From positions 1 through 64,000 of the forward strand of contig CABSIM010000005.1 of assembly GCA_902477765.1 (NCBI GenBank): a DNA stretch of 64,000 nucleotides, read 5' to 3'. Source of the stretch: an uncultured Clostridiaceae bacterium (GTDB taxonomy: Bacteria > Bacillota > Clostridia > Lachnospirales > Lachnospiraceae). This document shows, piece after piece, positions 53,499 through 61,128 of the stretch. The translations under genes and the position numbers were made by a program. The first letter of the stretch is position 1, and each line of letters starts with the position of its first letter. The notes beneath the pieces were generated by a model. The model was not told the DNA's origin. It made no database searches and saw nothing but the letters and a program-made list of their open reading frames with translations.

Positions 53499-53918
53499 AT
53501 GGTGCAGATTATCGCTGGTAAAAAGGGAAAAGGCAAAACAAAATATTTACTGGACATGGCAAATACTGCTATCAAAGAATCCAAGGGTTCCATCGTTTAT
53601 TTGGACAAGAGTTCCAAGCACATGTACGAACTTAACAATAGAATCCGCCTGATCAACGTTGCGGAATTCCCGGTCTGCAGTCCGGAAGGCTTTATCGGCT
53701 TTATTTGCGGAATTATTTCACAGGATCATGATCTGGAGACCATGTTCCTTGACAGTTTCCTGAAGCTGGCAGGTCTTGAAGGTGAGGATATCTCTTCCAC
53801 GGTTGCTGAGCTTGATGAAGTCAGCAAAAAATATAATGTAAGATTTGTATTGAGTGTTTCTCTGGACGGAGAAGAACTTCCGGCCAATGCAAAGGAAATG
53901 GTATTGGTTGCCCTGTAA
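53499..53918 (+). CDS. Small P-loop protein of unknown function
   Basis: The 139-residue protein starts after AAGGAGGAG and opens with IIAGKKGKGKTKYLLDMANT, a Walker A of the form GxxxxGKT (Lys13, Thr14). Hydrophobic strands IVYLDKS and METMFLDSF-like (LETMFLDSFLKL) could supply the Asp of a Walker B. The whole protein is only one small ATPase core, without a visible second domain. It has its own strong promoter and a terminator, so it forms a single-gene unit. I do not recognise a characterised homologue; nucleotide binding is inferred from the motif only. Confidence 0.8.
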   Translation: MVQIIAGKKGKGKTKYLLDMANTAIKESKGSIVYLDKSSKHMYELNNRIRLINVAEFPVCSPEGFIGFICGIISQDHDLETMFLDSFLKLAGLEGEDISSTVAELDEVSKKYNVRFVLSVSLDGEELPANAKEMVLVAL

Positions 53919-53947
53919 GCCGATACATAAAATTCATAAGATCCATG

Positions 53948-53979
53948 AATGGCATGAACTTGTGTTTATGCCATTTTTT
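53948..53979 (+). terminator. Rho-independent terminator after the P-loop gene
   Basis: AATGGCAT (53948-53955) pairs with ATGCCATT (53968-53975) and is followed by a T-run to 53979. Confidence 0.85.
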
Positions 53980-53980
53980 C

Positions 53981-54009
53981 TTGAACTTTCTGCTTAATCC
54001 CTTTATAAT
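53981..54009 (+). promoter_or_regulatory. SigA-type promoter for the HlyD-like gene and yggS-sepF cluster
   Basis: TTGAAC (53981-53986) and perfect TATAAT (54004-54009) are 17 bp apart, immediately downstream of the terminator. Confidence 0.88.
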
Positions 54010-54061
54010 GATAAGGCACATACAGAAAAGACCTGGTATGGGTCTGCCCGGAGGTTTGGGA

Positions 54062-55468
54062 ATGGCAAATAAGAAAAACAAAAAGGTGGTGCGGTACCGG
54101 AGACCGCTGAACATCAATGTGGGCATGATTATTTTTGCCCTGATTTTTGCATATATGCTGTTTTACGTATATACATATATCAAACGCGACAAAATAGAAT
54201 TTTATGAAGTTTCCGAAGGCAGCATCGTCAACGATCAGCGTCATACCGGGATTATTTTCCGTGAGGAAACCACGAAATATACAGACAGGGCGGGAAATAT
54301 CAACTACTATCTGCGGGAAGGGAAAAAGGCGGCGGTGGGGACCAGAATCTATTCCATTGATGAAACCGGTGCTCTTTCCAGTCTTCTGGCGGAAAAAGCC
54401 GACGGCTCCGTTGCCCTTTCCAGTGACAACCTTTCCACTCTGAAAAAACAGCTTTCTTCTTTCAGCCAGACTTTTACGGATGCAGGTTTTCAGAGCGTGT
54501 ATGATACCAAATATACGCTGGATTCCGAGGTGCTGGAATTTGTCAATATGGATACGCTGAAGAATCTGGACAGTGTCATAGCTGAAATGGGGATTAACTT
54601 CCAGGAAGTCCGCTCTGATGCCTCCGGCATTGTTTCCTATTCCATTGATTCCATGGAAGGGCTGACTCCCACTCAGGTCACAGCCGAGATGTTTGACCGT
54701 TCTTCCTATACCAGGACCAATGTCAAATCGGGTCAGCTGGTAGAGCAGGGAGCACCGGCCTATAAACTTGTGACTTCCGGTGACTGGTCCATTGTCTTTC
54801 CGCTTTCCGAAGAGGAAACTGCACTTTATAACGGAAAAACCTCCCTTCTGGTGAAATTTTCCGGTACTTCTCTGAAAACGTCAGGAAGCTTTTCCACCAT
54901 CACAGGGGCAGACGGAAAGGTGTACGGAAAACTGGATTTTACCAAATACATGGAACAGTTTGTTTCCGACCGTTTTGTGGAATTTGAAATTATAACGGAA
55001 GAGGTTCAGGGACTGAAAATTCCCAGAAGCGCAGTAACCGAGGAAAACTTTTATCTGATTCCGAAGGATTTTCTTGTGCGCTCCGATACAGGTGCAGCCC
55101 GAGGCTTTTATAAGGAAACCTACGGGGAAGACGGGACTCCCAGTGTTGTTCTTGTTTCTGCCGATATCTATAATGCAGATGACGACTATTATTATGTGGG
55201 GGCCTGGGAAAACAGTGAGTTCAAGGCCGGAGATTATATTGTAAAGGAAAACTCACAGGAGAGATATCAGATCGGTCAGACCGCGTCCCTGCAGGGGGTT
55301 TACAACATCAATAAAGGCTATACGGTATTCAAGCGGATCGTGGTCCTGAACTCCAATGACGAGTATTATACCATTGAAAAAGGCTCCGATTATGGTCTTT
55401 CTGTCTATGACCATATTGTACTGGATGCCTCTGCGGTTGAACAGGAAGGAACGATTATCTATCAGTAA
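54062..55468 (+). CDS. HlyD-like membrane protein of unknown function
   Basis: The 468-residue protein has a basic N-terminus and one membrane helix (GMIIFALIFAYMLFYVYTYI). The large extracytoplasmic part resembles a periplasmic adaptor: a beta-rich start (GSIVNDQRHTGIIFREE), a helical section and SGIVSYSIDSMEGLTP with a barrel-like end. It lacks an ABC or RND partner nearby, so transport is doubtful. ATG 54062 follows GGAGG (54050-54054). It is first in a run with yggS, sepF and ylmH, suggesting a link to division or envelope growth. Confidence 0.7.
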   Translation: MANKKNKKVVRYRRPLNINVGMIIFALIFAYMLFYVYTYIKRDKIEFYEVSEGSIVNDQRHTGIIFREETTKYTDRAGNINYYLREGKKAAVGTRIYSIDETGALSSLLAEKADGSVALSSDNLSTLKKQLSSFSQTFTDAGFQSVYDTKYTLDSEVLEFVNMDTLKNLDSVIAEMGINFQEVRSDASGIVSYSIDSMEGLTPTQVTAEMFDRSSYTRTNVKSGQLVEQGAPAYKLVTSGDWSIVFPLSEEETALYNGKTSLLVKFSGTSLKTSGSFSTITGADGKVYGKLDFTKYMEQFVSDRFVEFEIITEEVQGLKIPRSAVTEENFYLIPKDFLVRSDTGAARGFYKETYGEDGTPSVVLVSADIYNADDDYYYVGAWENSEFKAGDYIVKENSQERYQIGQTASLQGVYNINKGYTVFKRIVVLNSNDEYYTIEKGSDYGLSVYDHIVLDASAVEQEGTIIYQ

Positions 55469-55484
55469 CAGGAGGTACAGAATT

Positions 55485-56189
55485 ATGACAATCAGCAAAA
55501 ATCTGGATGAGGTAAGAGGCAGAATCGCTGCTGCATGCGCCAGATCCGGCAGAAATACAGAAGATGTTACCCTGATTGCAGTCAGCAAGACAAAGCCGGT
55601 GTCCATGCTTATGGAGGCGTATGATGCGGGAAGCCGGGAATTCGGAGAAAACAAGGTTCAGGAGATTCTGGAAAAGCAGCCTCAGATGCCGGAAGACTGT
55701 CATTTTCATATGATCGGTCATCTTCAGACCAATAAAGTCCATCAGGTGGTGGGACGGGCAGTCATGATTCATTCCGTGGACAGTATCCGCCTTGCGGAAA
55801 AAATTGAAAAGGAATCTGCCAAAAAAGGACTGCATACGGATATTCTTCTGGAAGTCAACGTAGCGGAAGAAGAATCCAAGTTCGGATTTCGTATGGAAGA
55901 AGTGGAGGAGGCCGTCCGGGAGATCGGGAACCTTTCTCACGTGACCGTAAAGGGTCTTATGACTATTGCTCCAAATGTCGAAAATGCTGAGGATAATCGA
56001 AAAGTTTTTAAAGATTTATATCAATTATATGTTGACATCAAAACTAAAAACATTGATAATGGTACTATGAGTGTCCTCTCGATGGGCATGACGGGAGATT
56101 ATGAAGTCGCCATTGAAGAAGGAGCAACCATGATAAGAGTTGGAACTGGTATCTTTGGTTCCAGACAGATTGGAGAGAAAGTGAAATGA
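55485..56189 (+). CDS. yggS: YggS/YlmE family PLP homeostasis protein
   Basis: The 234-residue protein binds pyridoxal phosphate through Lys35 in IAVSKTKP and buffers PLP supply. Other family segments are FGENKVQEIL, HFHMIGHLQTNK and GLMTIAP. The ATG follows GGAGG (55471-55475). Its stop overlaps the sepF start (ATGA). The yggS-sepF pair is a conserved Firmicutes arrangement (ylmE-sepF). Confidence 0.94.
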   Translation: MTISKNLDEVRGRIAAACARSGRNTEDVTLIAVSKTKPVSMLMEAYDAGSREFGENKVQEILEKQPQMPEDCHFHMIGHLQTNKVHQVVGRAVMIHSVDSIRLAEKIEKESAKKGLHTDILLEVNVAEEESKFGFRMEEVEEAVREIGNLSHVTVKGLMTIAPNVENAEDNRKVFKDLYQLYVDIKTKNIDNGTMSVLSMGMTGDYEVAIEEGATMIRVGTGIFGSRQIGEKVK

Positions 56190-56701
56190 GTATTCTTAGT
56201 AAGCTGATGGATACAATGAGATTAAATGATGATGATAATGAAGATTACTTCTTAGATGACGATTACGAAGACGACGGCAGATCATCCAAAAAGGGATTTT
56301 TCAAGAGGAACGAGGATTCCTATGATGATGACTATGAAGACCCGGAACCGGCAAAACCGAGATTTCTGCCGCGGCCGTCAAACAACAAAGTGGTGTCCAT
56401 GAGAAGAAGCATGGAGGTGTCTCTGGTGAAGCCCACATCCATTGACGATGCCAAGGAAATCTGTGATTATCTTCTGGCAGGCAAGGCCGTGGTACTTAAC
56501 ATGGAAGGAATTCATATGGAGGTGGCCCAGAGAATCATTGATTTTACGTCCGGAGCCACGTATTCCATGAACGGAAACCTGCAGAAGATTTCCAACTACA
56601 TATTTATCGCAACTCCCCAGACGGTGGAACTTTCCGGTGATTTCCAGGACCTTCTGGCCGGAGGAAATCTGGATGTGTCCGGCCTGAATATCCATCTGTA
56701 A
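56186..56701 (+). CDS. sepF: Cell division protein SepF
   Basis: The 171-residue protein bundles FtsZ and ties it to the membrane. The N-terminus (SILSKLMDTMRL) is the membrane-binding helix. A very acidic linker (YDDDYEDPE and similar, residues about 12-60) leads to the C-terminal SepF core (DDAKEICDYLLAGKAVVLNM and DFTSGATYSMNG). In species that lack FtsA this is the main anchor. It overlaps yggS by four bases. Confidence 0.95.
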   Translation: MSILSKLMDTMRLNDDDNEDYFLDDDYEDDGRSSKKGFFKRNEDSYDDDYEDPEPAKPRFLPRPSNNKVVSMRRSMEVSLVKPTSIDDAKEICDYLLAGKAVVLNMEGIHMEVAQRIIDFTSGATYSMNGNLQKISNYIFIATPQTVELSGDFQDLLAGGNLDVSGLNIHL

Positions 56702-56711
56702 AGGACAGGCC

Positions 56712-57467
56712 ATGGAGAAAGAAGAGCAGATTTTTAGAAATAGAATGAGGGAACTGGCCGAAACTGCTTACCGCCGCGATATCCCGACCCATACTGGTTT
56801 TCTGAATCTGAATGAGCAGACAGTCTTCTGCAGTGCTGCAGGTTCATTTCCGCCGGTGAAATATGAAATGACCGGAGGATATGAAGCCGCAGAACGGAAG
56901 GTTGTTTGCTTTCTTCCGTCATATGAGGAGGTTTTGCAGGAACCTCCTTTTGATTGTCTGGAACTTTCTGCAAAGCAGAAAAAATTTGCGGAAGAACTGA
57001 ACCACAGGGATTATCTGGGGGCTGTCATGAGTCTCGGAATTCAGCGGGAAGTGATCGGAGACATTATGGTTTCCGGAACAGATGCCTATATTTTTGTACT
57101 GAAAACCATGAGCAGTTATCTGCTGGAGCACCTTGTTTCCGTTCGTCATACTTCCGTTTCCGCAGAGCTCTGCAGGGATCTTTCCTCTCTGCCGCCTCCT
57201 GCATATACGGAAGTCCAGGGAAGCGTCAGTTCTCTGCGCCTGGATGCCCTGACTGCCCTGGCAGGCAGGATTTCCCGTACAAAAGCCCTGGAACTGATTG
57301 AAGGGGAAAAGGTGTTCATAAACGGCCAGCTGATGGTTTCTGCCAGCAGGCAGGTACGGGAAGGCGATATTCTTTCTGTCCGGGGGCTGGGGAAATTCCG
57401 GTTTGCGGGAGAAGGAGCCACCACAAAGAAAGGGCGCACCATGGTAACGCTCTGGCAATATAAATAA
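56712..57467 (+). CDS. ylmH: S4-domain RNA-binding protein YlmH
   Basis: The 251-residue protein has a C-terminal S4 RNA-binding domain (about 178-245, RLDALTALAGRISRTKALELI and VFINGQLMVSASRQVREGD). The N-terminal part has the family's PVKYEMTGGYEAAERKVVCF-like region. YlmH is encoded in the division cluster of many Firmicutes and binds ribosomes; in Bacillus subtilis it helps clear stalled peptidyl-tRNA. Spacing to sepF is ten bases. Confidence 0.92.
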   Translation: MEKEEQIFRNRMRELAETAYRRDIPTHTGFLNLNEQTVFCSAAGSFPPVKYEMTGGYEAAERKVVCFLPSYEEVLQEPPFDCLELSAKQKKFAEELNHRDYLGAVMSLGIQREVIGDIMVSGTDAYIFVLKTMSSYLLEHLVSVRHTSVSAELCRDLSSLPPPAYTEVQGSVSSLRLDALTALAGRISRTKALELIEGEKVFINGQLMVSASRQVREGDILSVRGLGKFRFAGEGATTKKGRTMVTLWQYK

Positions 57468-57480
57468 CGGAGGATGAGAC

Positions 57481-58578
57481 ATGCAGAAAGAACCAATGGA
57501 CCGGATGACAGTATGCAGCAACGGAGTTCCTGTCTATGACATTGTCCTCAGGGAATCCTTTGATGATCTTCCGGAAGAACTCCGGAAACTGGGCAGTGAG
57601 AAGAAAAAAATCTGTATTGTAACAGATTCCAATATGGCACGGATCTGCCTGGAAGAAGTGGAAAAACAGACATCACAATGTGCATTCACGGTGACCTCGT
57701 ATATTTTTCCGGCAGGCGAAGAGCATAAAAATCTGGACACGGTCCGCAGCCTTTATGAATTCCTGATCCGGAATCATTTTGAACGCAGGGATCTTCTTAT
57801 TGCCCTGGGAGGCGGCGTAACCGGTGATCTCTGTGGCTTTGCTGCCGCCACCTATCTGAGAGGCGTGGATTTTATTCAGATTCCCACCTCGCTTCTGGCA
57901 CAGGTCGATTCCGGAATCGGCGGAAAGACAGGTGTGGATTTTGATTCCTATAAAAATATGGTGGGCGCATTTCACATGCCCAGGCTCGTCTATACAAATG
58001 TTTCTGTTCTGAAAACACTTCCGGCAGACCAGTTTTCAGCAGGAATGGGGGAAATCATCAAGCACGGGCTGATCCGCGACCGGGAATATTTTCAGTGGCT
58101 TGTGGAAAATCATGAAAAAATATCCTCACTGGACAGCCAGGCCTGCCGTATGATGATTACAGGCAGCAACCTGATCAAACGTGAGGTGGTGGAACTGGAT
58201 CCCACGGAGCAGAATGAGCGCGCAACACTGAATTTTGGCCATACCCTGGGGCATGCCATTGAAAAACTGAAAAATCTTACCATGCTTCATGGGCATTGCG
58301 TTGCGCTGGGAGCGCTTGCCGCCATGGAAATCTGCCGCAGGCGCGGCCTGGTGAGTTCCGAGGATACGGAAGCTGCAAAAAATGCCTTCGGGCTTTACGG
58401 AATCCCGTTAAAAGTTTCAGGCATTCAGGCAGACGCTGTCATACATGCAACAAAAAGTGATAAAAAAATGGAAGCCGGAGTAATCAAATTTATTCTTCTG
58501 GACGGGATCGGTCATGCGTTTATTGACAGAACCGTAACAGAAGAAGAAATGAAACAGGGGCTTTCAGTCATCATGTAA
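57481..58578 (+). CDS. aroB: 3-dehydroquinate synthase
   Basis: The 365-residue enzyme catalyses step two of the shikimate pathway. NAD-binding ALGGGVTGDLCGFAAATYLRG and the metal/active-site motif QVDSGIGGKTGVDF are clear, with FGHTLGHAIE further on. It has AACGGAGGATG ahead of the ATG. No other shikimate genes flank it. It is 13 bp downstream of ylmH, so it probably shares the division transcript. Confidence 0.96.
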   Translation: MQKEPMDRMTVCSNGVPVYDIVLRESFDDLPEELRKLGSEKKKICIVTDSNMARICLEEVEKQTSQCAFTVTSYIFPAGEEHKNLDTVRSLYEFLIRNHFERRDLLIALGGGVTGDLCGFAAATYLRGVDFIQIPTSLLAQVDSGIGGKTGVDFDSYKNMVGAFHMPRLVYTNVSVLKTLPADQFSAGMGEIIKHGLIRDREYFQWLVENHEKISSLDSQACRMMITGSNLIKREVVELDPTEQNERATLNFGHTLGHAIEKLKNLTMLHGHCVALGALAAMEICRRRGLVSSEDTEAAKNAFGLYGIPLKVSGIQADAVIHATKSDKKMEAGVIKFILLDGIGHAFIDRTVTEEEMKQGLSVIM

Positions 58579-58588
58579 GGAGTAGGAC

Positions 58589-59104
58589 ATGAACAGATTT
58601 TGGAAACGGTACAGCTGGTTTGCTGTTCTGGTTTTTCTGGCTGTGGCCTTTGATCAGTGGACCAAGGCTCTGGCATATGGAAGACTGCGGACCGGAGGGC
58701 CCCTGGTGATCTGGGAGGGCGTATTTGAGCTTTTATATTCTGAAAACCGCGGGGCTGCCTTTGGTATTCTTCAGGGAAAGCATAACTTTTTTCTTCTGGT
58801 TGCCGTGGCTGTCCTGATTGTCATTCTCCTTTTTCTCTCCAGAATGCCCTGGGAAAAAAGATATATGCCGCTGTTTGCATGCCTTGTATTCCTGGCGTCC
58901 GGTGCCATCGGCAATCTGGTCGACCGTATGACACGGGGATTTGTAGTGGACTTTTTCTATTTCAGACTGATCGATTTTCCGATTTTTAATGTGGCGGACT
59001 GTTATGTGGTCATATCCACGGCACTTCTGGTCTTTCTGATGGGTATTTATTATAAGGATGAGGAACTGACATTCCTCTCGGAAAAAAAGGAGAAGAGAGA
59101 TTGA
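58589..59104 (+). CDS. lspA: Lipoprotein signal peptidase (signal peptidase II)
   Basis: The 171-residue membrane aspartyl protease cuts signal peptides of lipoproteins. Four hydrophobic segments are visible, with the catalytic aspartates in NLVDRMTRGFVVDFF and FNVADCYV, and NRGAAFGIL as the typical second motif. It would process the DUF3048 lipoprotein encoded in this window. Its stop overlaps the next start by four bases. Confidence 0.96.
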   Translation: MNRFWKRYSWFAVLVFLAVAFDQWTKALAYGRLRTGGPLVIWEGVFELLYSENRGAAFGILQGKHNFFLLVAVAVLIVILLFLSRMPWEKRYMPLFACLVFLASGAIGNLVDRMTRGFVVDFFYFRLIDFPIFNVADCYVVISTALLVFLMGIYYKDEELTFLSEKKEKRD

Positions 59105-60009
59105 CAATGGAACTGTTTGTGGAGGAAGATGCATCCGGAGAGCGGGTGGATCGTTTTCTGGCAGAACAGTGTGAGGGGCTTTCACGCTCGTTTCTGCAGA
59201 AACTTCTGAAATCCGGCGACGTATTTGTGGACGGGAAGTCTGTAAAGGCCAGCAGAAAACTTCTCGAGGGCGAACTGGTCAGTTTTTCTCTTCCTGAAGC
59301 TGTGGAACCGGAAATTCTCCCGGAGAACATTCCCCTGGATATTCTGTACGAGGACAGGGATGTGATTCTGGTCAACAAACCCAAGGGAATGGTGGTTCAT
59401 CCGGCACCGGGCCACAATTCCGGAACTCTGGTCAATGCGCTGATGTATCACTGCCGTGAGGATCTTTCCGGCATCAACGGTGTTCTGAGGCCCGGAATTG
59501 TTCACAGAATCGATATGGATACCACCGGGGTCATCATTGCATGCAAAAATGATGCGGCACATCATGCCATAGCAGATCAGCTGAAGGTCCACAGCATTAC
59601 CAGAAGGTATCAGGCAATTGTGAACGGAGTCCTTAAGAACGACACAGGCACGGTGGATGCGCCCATCGGAAGGAATCCCAAAGACAGAAAAAAAATGAGC
59701 GTAAATGAGCGGAATGGAAAAAACGCGGTAACCCATTACCGGGTTCTGAAAAGATTCCGGAATCATACGCATATTGAATGCTGTCTGGAGACCGGAAGAA
59801 CTCATCAGATCCGTGTTCATATGGCCCATATCGGACATCCGCTTCTGGGAGACACTGTATACGGACCCGCCAGGTGTCCCTATACTCTTCAGGGACAGAC
59901 ACTGCATGCAGGTATTCTGGGCTTTGTTCATCCTTCAAGCGGGCAGTACATGGAGTTTTCAGCTCCGCTTCCGGAATATTTTGAAAATCTGCTGAGGATT
60001 CTTCCGTAA
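59101..60009 (+). CDS. rluD: RluA-family pseudouridine synthase (RluD-like)
   Basis: The 302-residue protein has an N-terminal S4 domain (ERVDRFLAEQCEGLSRSFLQ) and the RluA catalytic motif VHRIDMDTTGVIIA, with the catalytic Asp in RIDMDT. GRTHQIRVHMAHIGHPLLGD is the second family motif. Target uridines cannot be assigned. The listed start is TTG 59101, eight bases after AAGGAG; ATG 59107 is a realistic alternative. lspA followed by an rluD-like gene is a common Firmicutes order. Confidence 0.92.
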   Translation: MTMELFVEEDASGERVDRFLAEQCEGLSRSFLQKLLKSGDVFVDGKSVKASRKLLEGELVSFSLPEAVEPEILPENIPLDILYEDRDVILVNKPKGMVVHPAPGHNSGTLVNALMYHCREDLSGINGVLRPGIVHRIDMDTTGVIIACKNDAAHHAIADQLKVHSITRRYQAIVNGVLKNDTGTVDAPIGRNPKDRKKMSVNERNGKNAVTHYRVLKRFRNHTHIECCLETGRTHQIRVHMAHIGHPLLGDTVYGPARCPYTLQGQTLHAGILGFVHPSSGQYMEFSAPLPEYFENLLRILP

Positions 60010-60081
60010 GAGGAATTCTCTCTGTGTCATATCTCCAAAGGCACCTTACAGAAAGAACCTTCATCCCTTACAGGATACGAC

Positions 60082-60112
60082 AGACTGTCATTTTCGGATG
60101 GCAGTCTTTTTT
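60082..60112 (+). terminator. Rho-independent terminator after rluD
   Basis: AGACTGTCAT (60082-60091) pairs with ATGGCAGTCT (60098-60107), with one G-T pair, and a run of Ts continues to 60112. Confidence 0.88.
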
Positions 60113-60172
60113 GCTGCAAGGATCTGTCGGGAAGCCGGAATTGTGAATTCCATTGAAATTTCAGAAGAAATA

Positions 60173-60200
60173 TTGCAATTTTCGAATAAAACGATATAAT
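60173..60200 (+). promoter_or_regulatory. SigA-type promoter for the cytidylate-kinase-like gene
   Basis: TTGCAA (60173-60178) and perfect TATAAT (60195-60200) have 16-bp spacing. Confidence 0.85.
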
Positions 60201-60242
60201 AATAGTATAAAGAAAAACAATTTCAGAAGGGAGCAGTGGAAT

Positions 60243-60881
60243 ATGAGCGGAAATCTGATTATTACCATAGGCAGAGAGTGCGGAAGCGGCGGAAGACATA
60301 TCGGAAAGAAGCTGGCAGAAGAGATGGGAGTAAAGTGCTATGACAAAGAACTTTTAACCCTGGCTGCCAAAAACAGCGGGTTGTGCAGAGAGCTGTTTGA
60401 AACCCATGATGAAAAGCCAACCAGCAGTTTTTTATATTCCCTGGTGATGGATTCCTATTCCCTTGGATATACTAATTCTGCCTATATGGATATGCCCATC
60501 AATCATAAAATTTTCCTTGCACAGTTTGATACCATAAAAAAACTGGCGTCTGAAGAATCCTGTGTCATCATCGGACGCTGCGCAGATTATGCTCTGGCTG
60601 ATTTTCCAAATGTTGTGACCGTTTTCATTTCCGCTGATGAAGATGTCAAGCTGAGGACTCTCCAGGAACGCTATCAGGTATCGGAAGCGCAGGCCAAAGA
60701 CATCATGATAAAAACAGACAAAAAGAGAGCCAGCTACTATAACTATTATTCCAGCAAACGCTGGGGCGACTGCAAGAGTTATGATCTCTGTATTAACAGC
60801 AGCAAGGTGGGAATGGATGGTGCCATCCGGATTATTCGTGCTTTTGCTGAAGAAAAGCAGGAATATCTCAAAAAGAAATAG
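60243..60881 (+). CDS. Cytidylate kinase-like family protein
   Basis: The 212-residue protein has a nucleotide-kinase P-loop variant, GRECGSGGRHIGKKLAEEMG, and RCADYALADFPNVVTVFI plus a basic lid region (KTDKKRASYYNYYSSKRWGD). It matches the AAK_26/cytidylate-kinase-like family common in Clostridia; true CMP kinase activity is not shown by the sequence. ATG 60243 follows AGAAGGGAGC. It is a single-gene unit with promoter and terminator. Confidence 0.85.
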   Translation: MSGNLIITIGRECGSGGRHIGKKLAEEMGVKCYDKELLTLAAKNSGLCRELFETHDEKPTSSFLYSLVMDSYSLGYTNSAYMDMPINHKIFLAQFDTIKKLASEESCVIIGRCADYALADFPNVVTVFISADEDVKLRTLQERYQVSEAQAKDIMIKTDKKRASYYNYYSSKRWGDCKSYDLCINSSKVGMDGAIRIIRAFAEEKQEYLKKK

Positions 60882-60917
60882 GTTTGAAATCAGAAAAGAA
60901 CTATATGCCGGAAACAG

Positions 60918-60939
60918 CGGACTCTTCGGAGTCCGTTTT
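60918..60939 (+). terminator. Terminator with UUCG loop after the kinase-like gene
   Basis: CGGACTC (60918-60924) and GAGTCCG (60929-60935) close a TTCG tetraloop and are followed by four Ts. UUCG loops are especially stable. Confidence 0.8.
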
Positions 60940-60985
60940 CTGTTATACGGATGTTTCTGCCGGGAGTGGAACCACAGGCGGAATG

Positions 60986-61031
60986 AAAAAAAAGGGTACT
61001 GCGCTGCCGTTTTTTCCGCAGCGCAATACCC
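60986..61031 (-). terminator. Rho-independent terminator of glmS (minus strand)
   Basis: GGGTACTGCGCTGC (60994-61007) pairs with GCAGCGCAATACCC (61018-61031) with one mismatch. An eight-A tract (60986-60993) becomes the T-run on the minus strand, about 100 bp beyond the glmS stop. Confidence 0.88.
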
Positions 61032-61128
61032 CGATATGCCGGATTTCAGATGGACTCTTTACAAAGATTGTTCTATGCTGTTTTACGCAAGAATCGGTTT
61101 CTGTATCCTGTAAGCTTCCTGTAAGATT

